From assembly GCA_021613335.1 (NCBI GenBank), contig JAJTWR010000479.1, forward strand, positions 744,001 through 808,000: DNA of 64,000 nucleotides. The letters run 5' to 3'. The first letter of the stretch is position 1, and each line of letters opens with the position of its first letter. Under the pieces are notes generated by a model that was not told the origin of the DNA, made no database searches, and saw nothing but the letters and a program-made list of their open reading frames with translations. The DNA comes from Whitmania pigra (taxonomy: Eukaryota; Annelida; Clitellata; Hirudinida; Haemopidae). Of this stretch, positions 44,683 through 53,905 are shown piece after piece. The position numbers were made by a program, and so were the translations under genes.

Positions 44683-45483
44683 ATGTACCATCATATTGAA
44701 ACAGAAACTCAATTAGACGGCAAGTTACAAACTGTTTACCTCAATAAGCCAGACACTTACAACGCATTAAACAGAGATATTATTAAAGAGCTTATCGCTT
44801 TTTTTGATAAATGCGGCAATAATGAGTTTGTGCGCTGCGTGGCTATTTCAGGTAGAGGCAAAGCATTTTGTTCCGGCCAAAATCTGGATGCTTCGTTTGC
44901 TGAGGATAAAGAAAAATATCCCGACACTTACATTAAAAAAATAGTAGAAAATTTTTATAACCCGCTTGTAAAATCTGTCGTTTTCTGTAAAAAGCCCATT
45001 ATCTCTTTGGTAAACGGCCCCGCTGTTGGCGCCGGAGCCATGCTTGCTTTGATATGCGATTTTACATTGGCTGCCAAGAGTTCCTATTTTTCACAAGCTT
45101 TTTCAAGCATTGGCCTAATTCCGGATACCGCCGGAACTTATTTTTTGCCCAAAATAACAGGCAGACAGATGGCCGGTTATTTAGCTTTTACAGGTAAAAA
45201 ATTAAGCGCCGACGAAGCGAAACAACTTGGGATGATTGCCGATGTGTTTGCCGATGAAGAGTTTCCGCAAAAATCCTTGGAGGTACTCACGCAAATTGCC
45301 AATCTACCAACCGTTGCTTTGCATTTAACCAAAAAAGCATTCTTAGATTCTTATTCCAACTCTTTAGACAAACAATTGGAACAAGAAGGACAATTTCAAC
45401 AAAAAGCTGCAGAAACAGAAGATTTTCAGGAAGGTGTGGACGCTTTTTTAACCAAGAGAAAACCAACTTTCAAAGGAAAATAA
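44683..45483 (+). CDS. paaG: Enoyl-CoA hydratase/isomerase family protein, PaaG
   Basis: PaaG isomerises the phenylacetyl-CoA epoxide to the oxepin form and also shifts double bonds later in the pathway. The crotonase-fold protein has the oxyanion-hole motif VAISGRGKAFCSGQNL and PIISLVNGPAVGAGAMLALICDF. FSSIGLIPDTAGTYFLP, with Asp in IPD, is the position typical of PaaG. From the ATG at 44683 the length is 266 residues; an in-frame TTG at 44659 would add eight residues with no support. It lies between paaD and paaH. Confidence 0.88.
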   Translation: MYHHIETETQLDGKLQTVYLNKPDTYNALNRDIIKELIAFFDKCGNNEFVRCVAISGRGKAFCSGQNLDASFAEDKEKYPDTYIKKIVENFYNPLVKSVVFCKKPIISLVNGPAVGAGAMLALICDFTLAAKSSYFSQAFSSIGLIPDTAGTYFLPKITGRQMAGYLAFTGKKLSADEAKQLGMIADVFADEEFPQKSLEVLTQIANLPTVALHLTKKAFLDSYSNSLDKQLEQEGQFQQKAAETEDFQEGVDAFLTKRKPTFKGK

Positions 45484-45503
45484 AAACCTTTTTAATAAAC
45501 CAA

Positions 45504-46655
45504 ATGTTTTACCAAAAAAATATAATAAACATTGGAGTAATTGGCTCGGGCACTATGGGAATTGGTATTGCTCAGGTAGCCGCCTCTAACGGCTGTCAAG
45601 TATTCTTATACGATGTTAGCGCTGAGCAAACTAAAAAATCTCTTTTAGGATTGAAAAGCGCTTTAGATAAATTGGCTGAAAAAGGAAAAATTTTTCCTGA
45701 AAAAGCTGCTGAAATTTACGAAAGTATTAAGCCTTGCGCAACTCTTGCCGAGTTAAAAGACGCCAATTTGATTATTGAAGCCATTGTTGAAAATAAAGAG
45801 ATTAAAACCAACATGTTTACCCGTTTGGAAACCTATGTTGCAGACGAATGCGTCATCGGCACCAACACTTCCAGCATATCTATTACATCGTTATCTGCCG
45901 GTTTGCGGAAACCGGAGCGTTTTATCGGTATTCATTTTTTTAATCCGGCTCCCTTGATGTCTTTAGTTGAGGTAATTCCGGGGTTTTTAACTGAAAAAAA
46001 ACTAGCTCATCAAGTTTATGATTTCATCAAATCATGGGCAAAAGAGCCCGTAATTGCAATGGATATTCCGGGTTTTATCGTTAATAGAATCGCCCGCCCA
46101 TTTTACGGCGAAGCTCTAAGAATAGCGGAAGAACATATTGCCACCCCCCAACAAGTGGACGATGCGATGCGTACGTTGGGAAACTTTAAAATGGGCCCTT
46201 TTGAGCTGATGGATTTGATAGGTATAGATGTAAATTTTTCAGTAACCACTACCGTTTACAAAGATTATTTCTACGACCCTAAATACAAACCCAGCATTTT
46301 ACAACAACGGATGTCGGAAGCAAAATTGCATGGAAAAAAAACCGGAAAAGGATTTTACGATTATGCTGAAAATGTAGAAAAACCTATCCCTAAAAAGGAT
46401 GACATATTATATGAACAAATCTTTTTACGCATTATTTCGATGCTCATAAATGAGGCGGTAGAAGCAAAACGCCTAAAAATTGCCTCTGACCAAGATATAG
46501 AGTTGGCCATGCAAAAAGGGCTAAATTATCCAAAAGGCTTGCTTGCTTGGGGGAAAGAAATCGGATATGCCAAAATTTCTAAAATACTGGAAAATCTTTA
46601 CGAAGAATATCGCGAAGAAAGATATAGACAAAGTCCATTGCTTAAAAAATTATAG
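45504..46655 (+). CDS. paaH: 3-hydroxyacyl-CoA dehydrogenase PaaH
   Basis: PaaH oxidises 3-hydroxyadipyl-CoA to 3-oxoadipyl-CoA with NAD. The 383-residue protein has the Rossmann motif GVIGSGTMGIGIAQVAA, the catalytic region NTSSISITSLSAGLRKPERFIGIHFFNPAPLMSLVEVIPG, and GPFELMDLIGIDVN. A second C-terminal helical segment (ILYEQIFLRIISMLINEAVEA) resembles the tandem C-domain of PaaH. It is shorter than the E. coli protein (about 475), as I recall. It is a separate paralogue of the gene at 17639. Confidence 0.92.
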   Translation: MFYQKNIINIGVIGSGTMGIGIAQVAASNGCQVFLYDVSAEQTKKSLLGLKSALDKLAEKGKIFPEKAAEIYESIKPCATLAELKDANLIIEAIVENKEIKTNMFTRLETYVADECVIGTNTSSISITSLSAGLRKPERFIGIHFFNPAPLMSLVEVIPGFLTEKKLAHQVYDFIKSWAKEPVIAMDIPGFIVNRIARPFYGEALRIAEEHIATPQQVDDAMRTLGNFKMGPFELMDLIGIDVNFSVTTTVYKDYFYDPKYKPSILQQRMSEAKLHGKKTGKGFYDYAENVEKPIPKKDDILYEQIFLRIISMLINEAVEAKRLKIASDQDIELAMQKGLNYPKGLLAWGKEIGYAKISKILENLYEEYREERYRQSPLLKKL

Positions 46656-46686
46656 TACAAATTAATAACATTTAAAACCCCGCAAT

Positions 46687-47100
46687 ATGACCCCAAGACA
46701 AGTTGTAGACTATATGATGGAGAAAGATAATTTCTCTCAATTTTTAGGTATCAGGTTAATTGATATTCAGGAAAATTACGCGTCAATAGAAATGACCGTT
46801 ACTAACCAAATGTTAAATGGTTTAGGAACGGTGCATGGAGGCGTCATTTTTGCTGTTGCAGATTCGGCATTTGCTTTTGCCTCCAACAACGATGGCAATG
46901 CGGCCGTTGCCATGAGCGTAAGCATCAATTTTACCAAAGCCAGCCGGGAAGGAGATATCTTACGGGCGACAAGCAAATTGATAAACGACACCAGGAAAAC
47001 CGCCTTATACGACATCAGCATTACCAACCAAAACAACCAATTGGTTGCAAAATTTTTAGGCGTCGTTTATAAAATTGGCAAAAAAGTAGTCGAACTATAA
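46687..47100 (+). CDS. paaI: Hotdog-fold thioesterase PaaI
   Basis: PaaI hydrolyses ring-hydroxylated phenylacetyl-CoA thioesters, which is thought to rescue CoA from dead-end intermediates. The 137-residue hotdog protein shows MLNGLGTVHGGVIFAVADSAFAFASN (about 42-67), with the HGG motif and the catalytic Asp in VADSAF. The C-terminal strand contains NQLVAKFLGVVYK. The length is normal. It is encoded between paaH and paaJ. Confidence 0.93.
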   Translation: MTPRQVVDYMMEKDNFSQFLGIRLIDIQENYASIEMTVTNQMLNGLGTVHGGVIFAVADSAFAFASNNDGNAAVAMSVSINFTKASREGDILRATSKLINDTRKTALYDISITNQNNQLVAKFLGVVYKIGKKVVEL

Positions 47101-47115
47101 ACATAACTTTTGAAG

Positions 47116-48321
47116 ATGAGCTCTGTGTATATTATAGATTTTATACGAACCCCCATTTCCAGGTTATCCGGAGGCTTATCTGCTATCCGAGCGGATGATT
47201 TGGCTGCTGTTGTTATCAAAGAAATCGTGCAAAGGAATCCCGAAATCTTGATTGAAGAAATAGAAGACGTTATTTTGGGTTGCGCTAACCAAGCCGGCGA
47301 AGACAACCGAAATGTAGCCAGAATGGCCCTTTTATTAGCCGGACTTCCTTACAAAACAGGCGGCGAAACAGTTAATCGTCTTTGCGCATCCGGAATGGCT
47401 GCTATTGCCAATGCGTTCCGTTCTATTGCAGCCGGAGAAGGAGAAATATACATAGCAGGCGGCGTAGAACATATGACGCGTTCTCCCTATGTAGTTTCTA
47501 AGTCCGGCGAGGCTTACGGAAGGGATGGACAAATGTTTGATTCTACTTTCGGCTGGCGTTTCATCAATCCAAAAATGAAAGAAATGTATGGAGTAGACAG
47601 CATGGGCGAAACAGCAGAAAATCTTGTTGATATTTATCATATCAGCCGCGAGGATCAGGATAAATTTGCGTTGTGGTCGCAACAAAAAGCAGCTAAAGCA
47701 AAAGAAAACGGCAGGTTTGCCCAAGAAATCGTTCGCGTAGAAATCAAACAGAAAAAAGGCGATCCTGTTATCTTTGAAAAAGATGAATTTGTAAAACCGA
47801 ACACTACATTGGAAGGCTTGTCTAAACTTCGCCCCGCATACCGCAAAGACGGAACCGTAACAGCCGGCAATGCTTCGGGCTTGAATGACGGAGCAGCCGC
47901 ATTGATTTTAGCCGGCGAAGATGCCGTAAAAAAATACGGATTAAAACCTAAAGCAAAAATTTTAGGTTCGGCAGTGGCCGGGGTTGAGCCTAAAGTGATG
48001 GGTATTGGCCCGGTTGAAGCTTCTCAAAAACTTCTGAAAAGACTCAATTTAACGCTTAATGATATGGATATTATTGAACTGAACGAAGCCTTTGCAGCAC
48101 AGGCGCTGGCAGTAATACGCACTATGGGACTTAAAGATGACGACCCTCGCCTCAACCCTAACGGAGGGGCTATTGCCTTAGGCCACCCGCTTGGGGTATC
48201 GGGCGCCAGAATTGTAGGAACTGCCGCTTTAGAATTACAGCGTCAACAGAAAAAATATGCCTTGTCTACCCTTTGCATTGGCGTTGGACAGGGCTACGCA
48301 ATGGTTATCCAAAAAGTTTAA
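47116..48321 (+). CDS. paaJ: 3-oxoadipyl-CoA thiolase PaaJ
   Basis: PaaJ cleaves 3-oxoadipyl-CoA to acetyl-CoA and succinyl-CoA and also acts on the dehydrosuberyl intermediate. From the ATG at 47116 it has 401 residues. The nucleophilic Cys90 lies in [15 protein letters not shown]. The NEAFAAQ motif, [17 protein letters not shown] with the active-site His, and TLCIGVGQG with the second Cys all match the thiolase family. An in-frame TTG at 47110 would add two residues only. Confidence 0.94.
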   Translation: MSSVYIIDFIRTPISRLSGGLSAIRADDLAAVVIKEIVQRNPEILIEEIEDVILGCANQAGEDNRNVARMALLLAGLPYKTGGETVNRLCASGMAAIANAFRSIAAGEGEIYIAGGVEHMTRSPYVVSKSGEAYGRDGQMFDSTFGWRFINPKMKEMYGVDSMGETAENLVDIYHISREDQDKFALWSQQKAAKAKENGRFAQEIVRVEIKQKKGDPVIFEKDEFVKPNTTLEGLSKLRPAYRKDGTVTAGNASGLNDGAAALILAGEDAVKKYGLKPKAKILGSAVAGVEPKVMGIGPVEASQKLLKRLNLTLNDMDIIELNEAFAAQALAVIRTMGLKDDDPRLNPNGGAIALGHPLGVSGARIVGTAALELQRQQKKYALSTLCIGVGQGYAMVIQKV

Positions 48322-48379
48322 AAATGAGCAAGGGATAAAAAATCAATTTAACTCTTTTAAATTTTATTGCATATAAAGC

Positions 48380-48973
48380 ATGAATATATATTCCTATCAT
48401 GGTATTCGTCCCATCATCAAGCGCACAGCTTACATTCATCCTCAAGCCGTTATAATTGGCAATGTGGAAATTGGCGAAGAGGCGTATATTGGCCCCAATG
48501 CGGTTATCCGTGGAGATTGGGGTAAAATAATCATAAAAGACGGAGCCAATGTACAGGAAAATTGCACTTTACATGTCTTTCCTAATATTAGAACCATTTT
48601 GGAAGAATCGGCACATATTGGACATGGAGCCATTATCCATTCCGGGCATATCGGCAAAAACTGCTTGGTAGGTATGAATGCGGTGGTAATGGACAAAGCC
48701 GAAATTGGAGATGAATGTATTATTGGAGCCTTGTCGTTTGTGCCTGCCGGTTTTAAATGTGATTCCAGAAAACTACTGGCAGGCAGCCCTGCTAAAATTA
48801 TCAAAGATATTTCCGAAGAGATGATTTATTGGAAAACGGAAGGCACAAAACTATACCAAGAGTTGGCAAGAGAAGGAAAAGAAGCGATTGTGCCTTGCCA
48901 ACCGTTGATGGAATTTGTAGAGCAAACCCCAATAAAATTTATCGATTACAGCATTTGGGGAGAGATAAAATAA
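48380..48973 (+). CDS. paaY: PaaY, gamma-carbonic anhydrase-like hexapeptide protein
   Basis: PaaY is a left-handed beta-helix protein that has thioesterase activity in the phenylacetate pathway and resembles gamma-carbonic anhydrases. The 197-residue sequence has hexapeptide repeats from AYIHPQAVIIGNVEIGEEAYIGPNAVIRGD to IGDECIIGALSFVPAG. It has the metal-type histidines in NCTLHVFP and HIGHGAIIHSG, and a C-terminal helical tail. Its position between paaJ and paaZ supports the name. Confidence 0.9.
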   Translation: MNIYSYHGIRPIIKRTAYIHPQAVIIGNVEIGEEAYIGPNAVIRGDWGKIIIKDGANVQENCTLHVFPNIRTILEESAHIGHGAIIHSGHIGKNCLVGMNAVVMDKAEIGDECIIGALSFVPAGFKCDSRKLLAGSPAKIIKDISEEMIYWKTEGTKLYQELAREGKEAIVPCQPLMEFVEQTPIKFIDYSIWGEIK

Positions 48974-49022
48974 GAACAATTTGAATTGATATAAAAAGAT
49001 TGGTTCATAACTTTTATTCAAC

Positions 49023-51518
49023 ATGAGAAAATTAAAAAATTACGTTTGCGGGCAATGGGTAGAGGGTTGTGGAAAAGAAATTCCGTTATACAATGCCGTT
49101 AACGGCGAACTGATTGCCGTTTCAGATACGCAGGGAATTGACGCGCGACAAGTTTTGGAATACGGCAGAAATATAGGTTATAAAAACCTTGCTTCCATGA
49201 CTTTCTACAGCCGTGGAGAAATGCTCAAAAAGACCGCTCTCTACCTTTTAGAAAGAAAGAAAAAATATTATGAACTCTCCTATAAAACCGGAGCTACCCA
49301 CGCCGATTCATGGGTAGATATTGAAGGCGGTTTCGGAACATTTTTTGCCTATTCAAGTTTGGCAAAAAGAATGTTGCCGAACACTTCCTTTTGGGTGGAT
49401 GGCGATGTTCAGAAAATTTCTGCCGGCGGAACACATTTGGGAACGCATATTTTAACGCCAAGCGAGGGCGTTTCCATACAGATTAACGCTTATAACTTTC
49501 CGGTATGGGGCATGATGGAAAAATTATCCGCTTCGTTACTTGCCGGGGTACCCAGCGTAGTAAAACCCGCAACACTAGGTTGCTACCTTACCCATGCCGT
49601 TTTTCAGGATATGATTGAGAGCGGTTTTATTCCCGAAGGAGCTATTCAACTTATTTGTGGCGAATCGCGAAATTTAGTCGGTTATGTTCAGGATGGCGAT
49701 TCGGTTTTATTTACCGGTTCGGCAAATACCGGAAGAAAATTAAAAGCCTTGCCTTCGGTAAGCGCTAATTCTGTACGATTCAATATGGAAGCCGATTCGT
49801 TAAACTGTTCTATACTTGGCTTAGATGCCAGGCCGGGCACGCCAGAATTTGACATCTATATCAAAGAAGTTCATCGAGAAATAACCGCAAAAGCCGGACA
49901 AAAATGTACGGCTATCCGCAGAATGATCGTTCCTGAAAGTTTGGTTGGCGATGTGCAACAAGCGCTTTCCAAAGCTTTAAATGCAACTAAAATAGGAAAT
50001 CCTTTGAACCGAGAAACAAGAATGGGTTCTCTTGCCGGAAAACAACAGTATGAAGAGGTATTAAGCAAAGTCAAAATGCTGAAAACTGAACTGGAACTCG
50101 TATATGATGGCAAGCATGAACTTATTGAGGCAGATTATGAAACCGGCGCATTTATGTCGCCCAAAGTATTTTATAACGATAAACCATTTGAAAAAAACAT
50201 TTCGCACGAAGTAGAGGCTTTTGGCCCAGTTTCTACCATTATACCTTATAAAGAGACAGAAGAAGCAATCGCTTTAGCAAAAAAAGGAAAAGGGAGTTTG
50301 GTGGGTTCGATAGTATCTTACAACCACGATTTTATAGCGCAAACCTCTTGGAAAATGGCTTCCCTTCACGGAAGGATTTATGTTGTTAATCGCCATAACG
50401 TTAAAGAAGGTACCGGCCATGGTTCGCCCTTGCCTGCTTTAATACACGGCGGACCGGGAAGAGCGGGCGGCGGCGAAGAAATGGGCGGATTGAATGGCCT
50501 TCATTTCTTTTTGCAAAAAACTGCCGTTCAGGGTTCGCCGGATGTTTTAACCGCCATTACAAAAATTTATACGCCAGGTGCCGAGAAAAAATTCTCCGAC
50601 AAACACCCCTTCCAAAAGTATTTCGAAGAAGTAGAAATCGGAGATTCTTTAGAAACAGCCGGAAGAACAGTAACAGAGGCTGATATTGTAAATTTCTCTA
50701 ATGTTTCATGGGATCATTTCTATGCTCATACCGATGCAACCAGCCTGAACGGAACTATTTTTGATGAAACGGTTGCACATGGATATTTCATTCTGTCCGC
50801 AGCGGCCGGATTATTTGTTTCAGGGAAAAAAGGGCCTGTTATTGCCAATTACGGATTGGAAAATTGTAGCTTTTTGAACCCTGTTTATCGAGGAGATACC
50901 ATTACGGTTTACCTGACTGCAAAAGAAAAAATAAACCGAGGGGTTAAAGGAAGAAACATCCCCAGCGGGGTTGTAAAATGGCTGGTTGAAGTAGTGAATC
51001 AAAGAGACGAAACGGTTTGTATAGCTACCATTCTAACTTTGGTTGCCAAAAAATCGCCTTTTATAGATCTTTCTGCTCCTAAAATTCAAAAATTATTAAA
51101 CAACTTAACAGAAAACACCCCTGCAAATTGGGGTAAAATGACCCCGCAACAGATGCTAGAACATTTGCAAACCGCTTTGTATCATAGTATTGGCCGCCCA
51201 GAAGCAGAAAAATGCTACACGCCAGAAGATCAACAGGAAAAATACCAGGACTCTCTGTATAATTTCAAAAAAATACCCAAAGAATTTAAAGCCCCCTTCT
51301 TACCTCAAGATGGCGGCCTGCCGGAATTAAAACATAAAAACCTGGACGCGGCTAAAGAGGCTTTGATAAATGCCTTAAAGCAATATATCGTTTACTACAA
51401 AGAAAATCCGCAAGCAGAACATATGCATTATGTTTTCGGAAAACTAAATAATGAAATGACCGAACTGATACATAGAAAACATTTTTCACACCATTTTGAA
51501 CAATTTGGATTGATATAA
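49023..51518 (+). CDS. paaZ: Bifunctional ring-opening enzyme PaaZ with extra C-terminal DUF1569-like domain
   Basis: PaaZ hydrolyses oxepin-CoA and oxidises the resulting semialdehyde. Residues 1-520 are an aldehyde dehydrogenase with Glu256 (in NMEADSLN) and Cys295 (in GQKCTAIRR), at the E. coli positions. Residues 530-680 are a MaoC-like hydratase with Asp564 and His569 in WDHFYAHTD and ETVAHGYFILSAAAGLF. About 150 more residues (677-831) are absent from the 681-residue E. coli enzyme. They have WGKMTPQQMLEHLQTAL and HRKHFSHHFEQFGLI, like DUF1569/DinB-type four-helix proteins with metal-type histidines. The frame is continuous, so this is a fusion; its added function is unknown. Confidence 0.93.
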   Translation: MRKLKNYVCGQWVEGCGKEIPLYNAVNGELIAVSDTQGIDARQVLEYGRNIGYKNLASMTFYSRGEMLKKTALYLLERKKKYYELSYKTGATHADSWVDIEGGFGTFFAYSSLAKRMLPNTSFWVDGDVQKISAGGTHLGTHILTPSEGVSIQINAYNFPVWGMMEKLSASLLAGVPSVVKPATLGCYLTHAVFQDMIESGFIPEGAIQLICGESRNLVGYVQDGDSVLFTGSANTGRKLKALPSVSANSVRFNMEADSLNCSILGLDARPGTPEFDIYIKEVHREITAKAGQKCTAIRRMIVPESLVGDVQQALSKALNATKIGNPLNRETRMGSLAGKQQYEEVLSKVKMLKTELELVYDGKHELIEADYETGAFMSPKVFYNDKPFEKNISHEVEAFGPVSTIIPYKETEEAIALAKKGKGSLVGSIVSYNHDFIAQTSWKMASLHGRIYVVNRHNVKEGTGHGSPLPALIHGGPGRAGGGEEMGGLNGLHFFLQKTAVQGSPDVLTAITKIYTPGAEKKFSDKHPFQKYFEEVEIGDSLETAGRTVTEADIVNFSNVSWDHFYAHTDATSLNGTIFDETVAHGYFILSAAAGLFVSGKKGPVIANYGLENCSFLNPVYRGDTITVYLTAKEKINRGVKGRNIPSGVVKWLVEVVNQRDETVCIATILTLVAKKSPFIDLSAPKIQKLLNNLTENTPANWGKMTPQQMLEHLQTALYHSIGRPEAEKCYTPEDQQEKYQDSLYNFKKIPKEFKAPFLPQDGGLPELKHKNLDAAKEALINALKQYIVYYKENPQAEHMHYVFGKLNNEMTELIHRKHFSHHFEQFGLI

Positions 51519-51558
51519 TATTAAAAGTTTTTAAAGAAAGTTATTATCTTAATATGTT

Positions 51559-52329
51559 ATGCAAGCATTTGTAAGCTCAGAAATTAAAAACCATATCGCC
51601 GAAATCACTTTCGGAACAGCTAAAAGCAATTCGCTTCCGAGTGAAATTTTAGAAAAACTCGCCCAAAGTATTTTGGAAGAAGGCATAAAAAAGGAAGTAA
51701 AAGCTATCCTTATAAAATCTCAAGGCGAAAAGGCTTTTTGTGCCGGAGCAAGTTTTGACGAACTTTTAGAAATTCAAGATTTAGAAACTTCCAAAAAATT
51801 TTTTAGCGGTTTTGCAAATGTGCTGAATGCCATGCGTACTTGCGGAAAAATTGTAATAGCGCGTGTTCAGGGTAAAGTAACAGGAGGCGGAGTTGGGCTT
51901 GCCTGTGGAGCCGATTATTGTTTTGCAACAAAAGATGCGGCTTTAGCCCTTACAGAAATTAATCTCGGAATCGGTCCCTTTGTGATTGGCCCTTATGTAG
52001 AAAGAAAAATCGGAAAATCTCAATTTTCTGCAATGGCAATAGATGCCGATTTCCGAAGCGCAAACTGGGCAGAACAGCATAATATTTACCATCTCGTATC
52101 CCCGTCAATTACAGAAATGGATAGCAAACTGGAAAATTTTTTACAAACGCTTGCTACAAGAAGCGATGAAGCTTTGGCTTTAATTAAAAAGGTTTCTTGG
52201 GAAGGGGCAGATCATTTTGCAGAATTGATGCCCGACAGGATTCATATGAGCGCTAGCCTCATCCTAAAAGATTATGCTAAACAAAATATCGAGAAAATCA
52301 AAGAAAATTTGAGAATTAAAACAAGTTAA
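51559..52329 (+). CDS. paaF: Enoyl-CoA hydratase/isomerase family protein, PaaF-like
   Basis: This 256-residue crotonase-fold protein, the last gene of the paa operon, most likely hydrates 2,3-dehydroadipyl-CoA (PaaF step). The oxyanion loop is AFCAGASFDELLEIQ and the second is IARVQGKVTGGGVGLACGADYCFA. The catalytic region reads TEINLGIGPFVIGPYVERKIG. This lacks the usual paired-Glu look of a strong hydratase: the segment has E in ALTEI and then G-P-F-V. The step is assigned by elimination, since PaaG is present upstream. It could instead be a hydrolase or isomerase of the family. Confidence 0.72.
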   Translation: MQAFVSSEIKNHIAEITFGTAKSNSLPSEILEKLAQSILEEGIKKEVKAILIKSQGEKAFCAGASFDELLEIQDLETSKKFFSGFANVLNAMRTCGKIVIARVQGKVTGGGVGLACGADYCFATKDAALALTEINLGIGPFVIGPYVERKIGKSQFSAMAIDADFRSANWAEQHNIYHLVSPSITEMDSKLENFLQTLATRSDEALALIKKVSWEGADHFAELMPDRIHMSASLILKDYAKQNIEKIKENLRIKTS

Positions 52330-52377
52330 ACCATGACCCGTTTTTGGATACCGCTTAAAAACTCATTGAACTTAACA
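52330..52377. mobile_element. Insertion-element end scar next to truncated tdk
   Basis: The sequence between the paaF stop and the tdk break ends in TTGAACTTAACA (52366-52377). These are the same 12 bases that end the two long direct repeats at 1070 and 6687. The coding match of tdk stops exactly after them. No transposase remains, so an element seems to have inserted and then been lost together with the tdk tail. Confidence 0.5.
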
Positions 52378-52701
52378 GTTGCATACTTTGGGAAGATTAT
52401 CGTCAAAAAACTGGGCTTCGTCTATGCCTACCACTTGCGCGTTTGAACTCAAAAGCAATATGGCGGCAGAATTATCTACCGGGCTAGATGGTATGGCGTT
52501 AAAATTGTGAGATACAACGACATTTTCATTATAGCGAACATCGGTTTTGGGTTTAAAAATTTCAACGTTTAGCCTGGCAATTTGCGCTCTTTTTAACCTC
52601 CTGATTAACTCTTCGGTTTTTCCGGAGAACATAGAACCGCAAATAACTTCTATGCTGCCGCAAAACTCGCCTCGCTTAAAGTTATGTTCGCCAAATAACA
52701 T
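52378..52701 (-). pseudogene. tdk: Thymidine kinase, truncated
   Basis: The first 108 codons match type II thymidine kinase, which phosphorylates thymidine in nucleotide salvage. [28 protein letters not shown] is the P-loop region, and [12 protein letters not shown] holds the Walker B Asp and catalytic Glu. The frame then enters the insertion scar and stops one codon later. The lasso and zinc-binding half, about 80 residues in normal enzymes, is missing, so the protein should be inactive. Its promoter motif (TATATTTG, minus strand, 52720-52727) is intact. Confidence 0.9.
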
Positions 52702-52719
52702 TTAATTATTGTTTTTAGC

Positions 52720-52749
52720 CAAATATAATAGATTTTTATACTAATTTTG
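52720..52749. promoter_or_regulatory. Divergent -7 type promoter motifs for tdk and the 52795 gene
   Basis: On the minus strand TATATTTG covers 52720-52727, ahead of the tdk start at 52701. On the plus strand TAATTTTG covers 52742-52749, about 45 nt before the ATG at 52795. The two face away from each other. Confidence 0.45.
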
Positions 52750-52794
52750 GAAAGGATACACCATAAAATATTGTATTTTTCGTCTATCACTAAA

Positions 52795-53826
52795 ATGAAA
52801 CAAGAAAACCTTTTTAAAAAATTAGGCCCCATTTTAAATGAACTTTGCGACCAATATGAGTTCTTGTCAAAAAATCCTTCGGATATAAATGACCTGGAAT
52901 TAGAACTGTTTCTTGCAAATGTGTATTTCCTGTCTGATCATATTCAGATTATTAAAAAATTAAATGCCCGTAATGAAAGTCAGGCATTTAAACAAGTTTC
53001 AAATAAAACCCCTACAGCGCAGTCAGAAATTTTAGCGCCCCAGCCAATAGATACAAAGCCTAAAACGGTTGTTGAAGAAATAATGCAAGCTAAACCTACC
53101 ATAATTTCTACTCAGGAAAATAAAGAAAATGCCAAAGAAAAAACGGTAATTAAAAAAGCTGATCAACAAACAGTTGAAACGGAGGCTAGGAAGGAAGGAT
53201 TGTTTAAGGTTGAATCAGCGTCATCAAAATTTGAGTTTGTTTTGAATAAACCGGTTGATTCTAACAAACTTAATCCGGAAGAAAATAAAGCGACAGATAA
53301 AGCGCCCGACAAATCTTTAAGCGAAGAAAAGCAACGTATTTTAGAACAAAAGCAAAAACTTCGGGAAAAACAAACGAGTATTCCTTTAGTTTATGAAGAA
53401 GATGAAGTAGGCCCGGAGCCATTTTTGATGAGTTTGTCCAAACAAAACGATAATAACAGAACGCCAGACGATTATAAACTAGCCGAATCTGAGAAACTGG
53501 AAGTTATTAAACCAAATAAACTAACGCTGAACGACATGCATGCCAGGAAAAATAATGTGCCAAACGTTAACCTGAGCAGTAGTACGGCAGTTAAAGATTT
53601 AAGGCAAGCTATCAGTTTAAACGACAAACTTTTGTACATCAAAGATTTGTTTAATGGTTATAATTTGGCTTATGCCGAAGCAATTGATTTGGCCAACAAA
53701 CTGCCTAACTTTGAAGCTGCAGATATATTTTTCCAAAAAAACTACGCCGTTAAAAATAATTGGGCCGATAAACAAACCACTGTAGATAAGTTTTATAAAT
53801 TGCTAAATCAGCGGTTTAAAGCGTAA
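52795..53826 (+). CDS. Hypothetical Bacteroidota protein with a disordered middle
   Basis: This is a 343-residue protein of unknown function. Residues 1-60 form a helical domain rich in acidic and aromatic residues. Residues 65-250 are rich in Lys, Glu, Pro, Thr and Ser and look disordered. The last 90 residues (LRQAISLNDKLLYIKDLFNGYNLAYAEAIDLANKLPNFEAAD) resemble a conserved helical tail seen in uncharacterised Bacteroidota proteins. The start at 52795 is preferred over a TTG at 52747, which falls beside the promoter motif. It points toward the convergent rodA gene. No signal peptide or membrane segment is visible. Confidence 0.7.
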   Translation: MKQENLFKKLGPILNELCDQYEFLSKNPSDINDLELELFLANVYFLSDHIQIIKKLNARNESQAFKQVSNKTPTAQSEILAPQPIDTKPKTVVEEIMQAKPTIISTQENKENAKEKTVIKKADQQTVETEARKEGLFKVESASSKFEFVLNKPVDSNKLNPEENKATDKAPDKSLSEEKQRILEQKQKLREKQTSIPLVYEEDEVGPEPFLMSLSKQNDNNRTPDDYKLAESEKLEVIKPNKLTLNDMHARKNNVPNVNLSSSTAVKDLRQAISLNDKLLYIKDLFNGYNLAYAEAIDLANKLPNFEAADIFFQKNYAVKNNWADKQTTVDKFYKLLNQRFKA

Positions 53827-53905
53827 TGAGGATATTTAAAGGTTGCTAAATAGCGTAGGCAAATAGAGTTATTTCCAAAAAATTTTATCCATGGCATAAT
53901 AGCGG

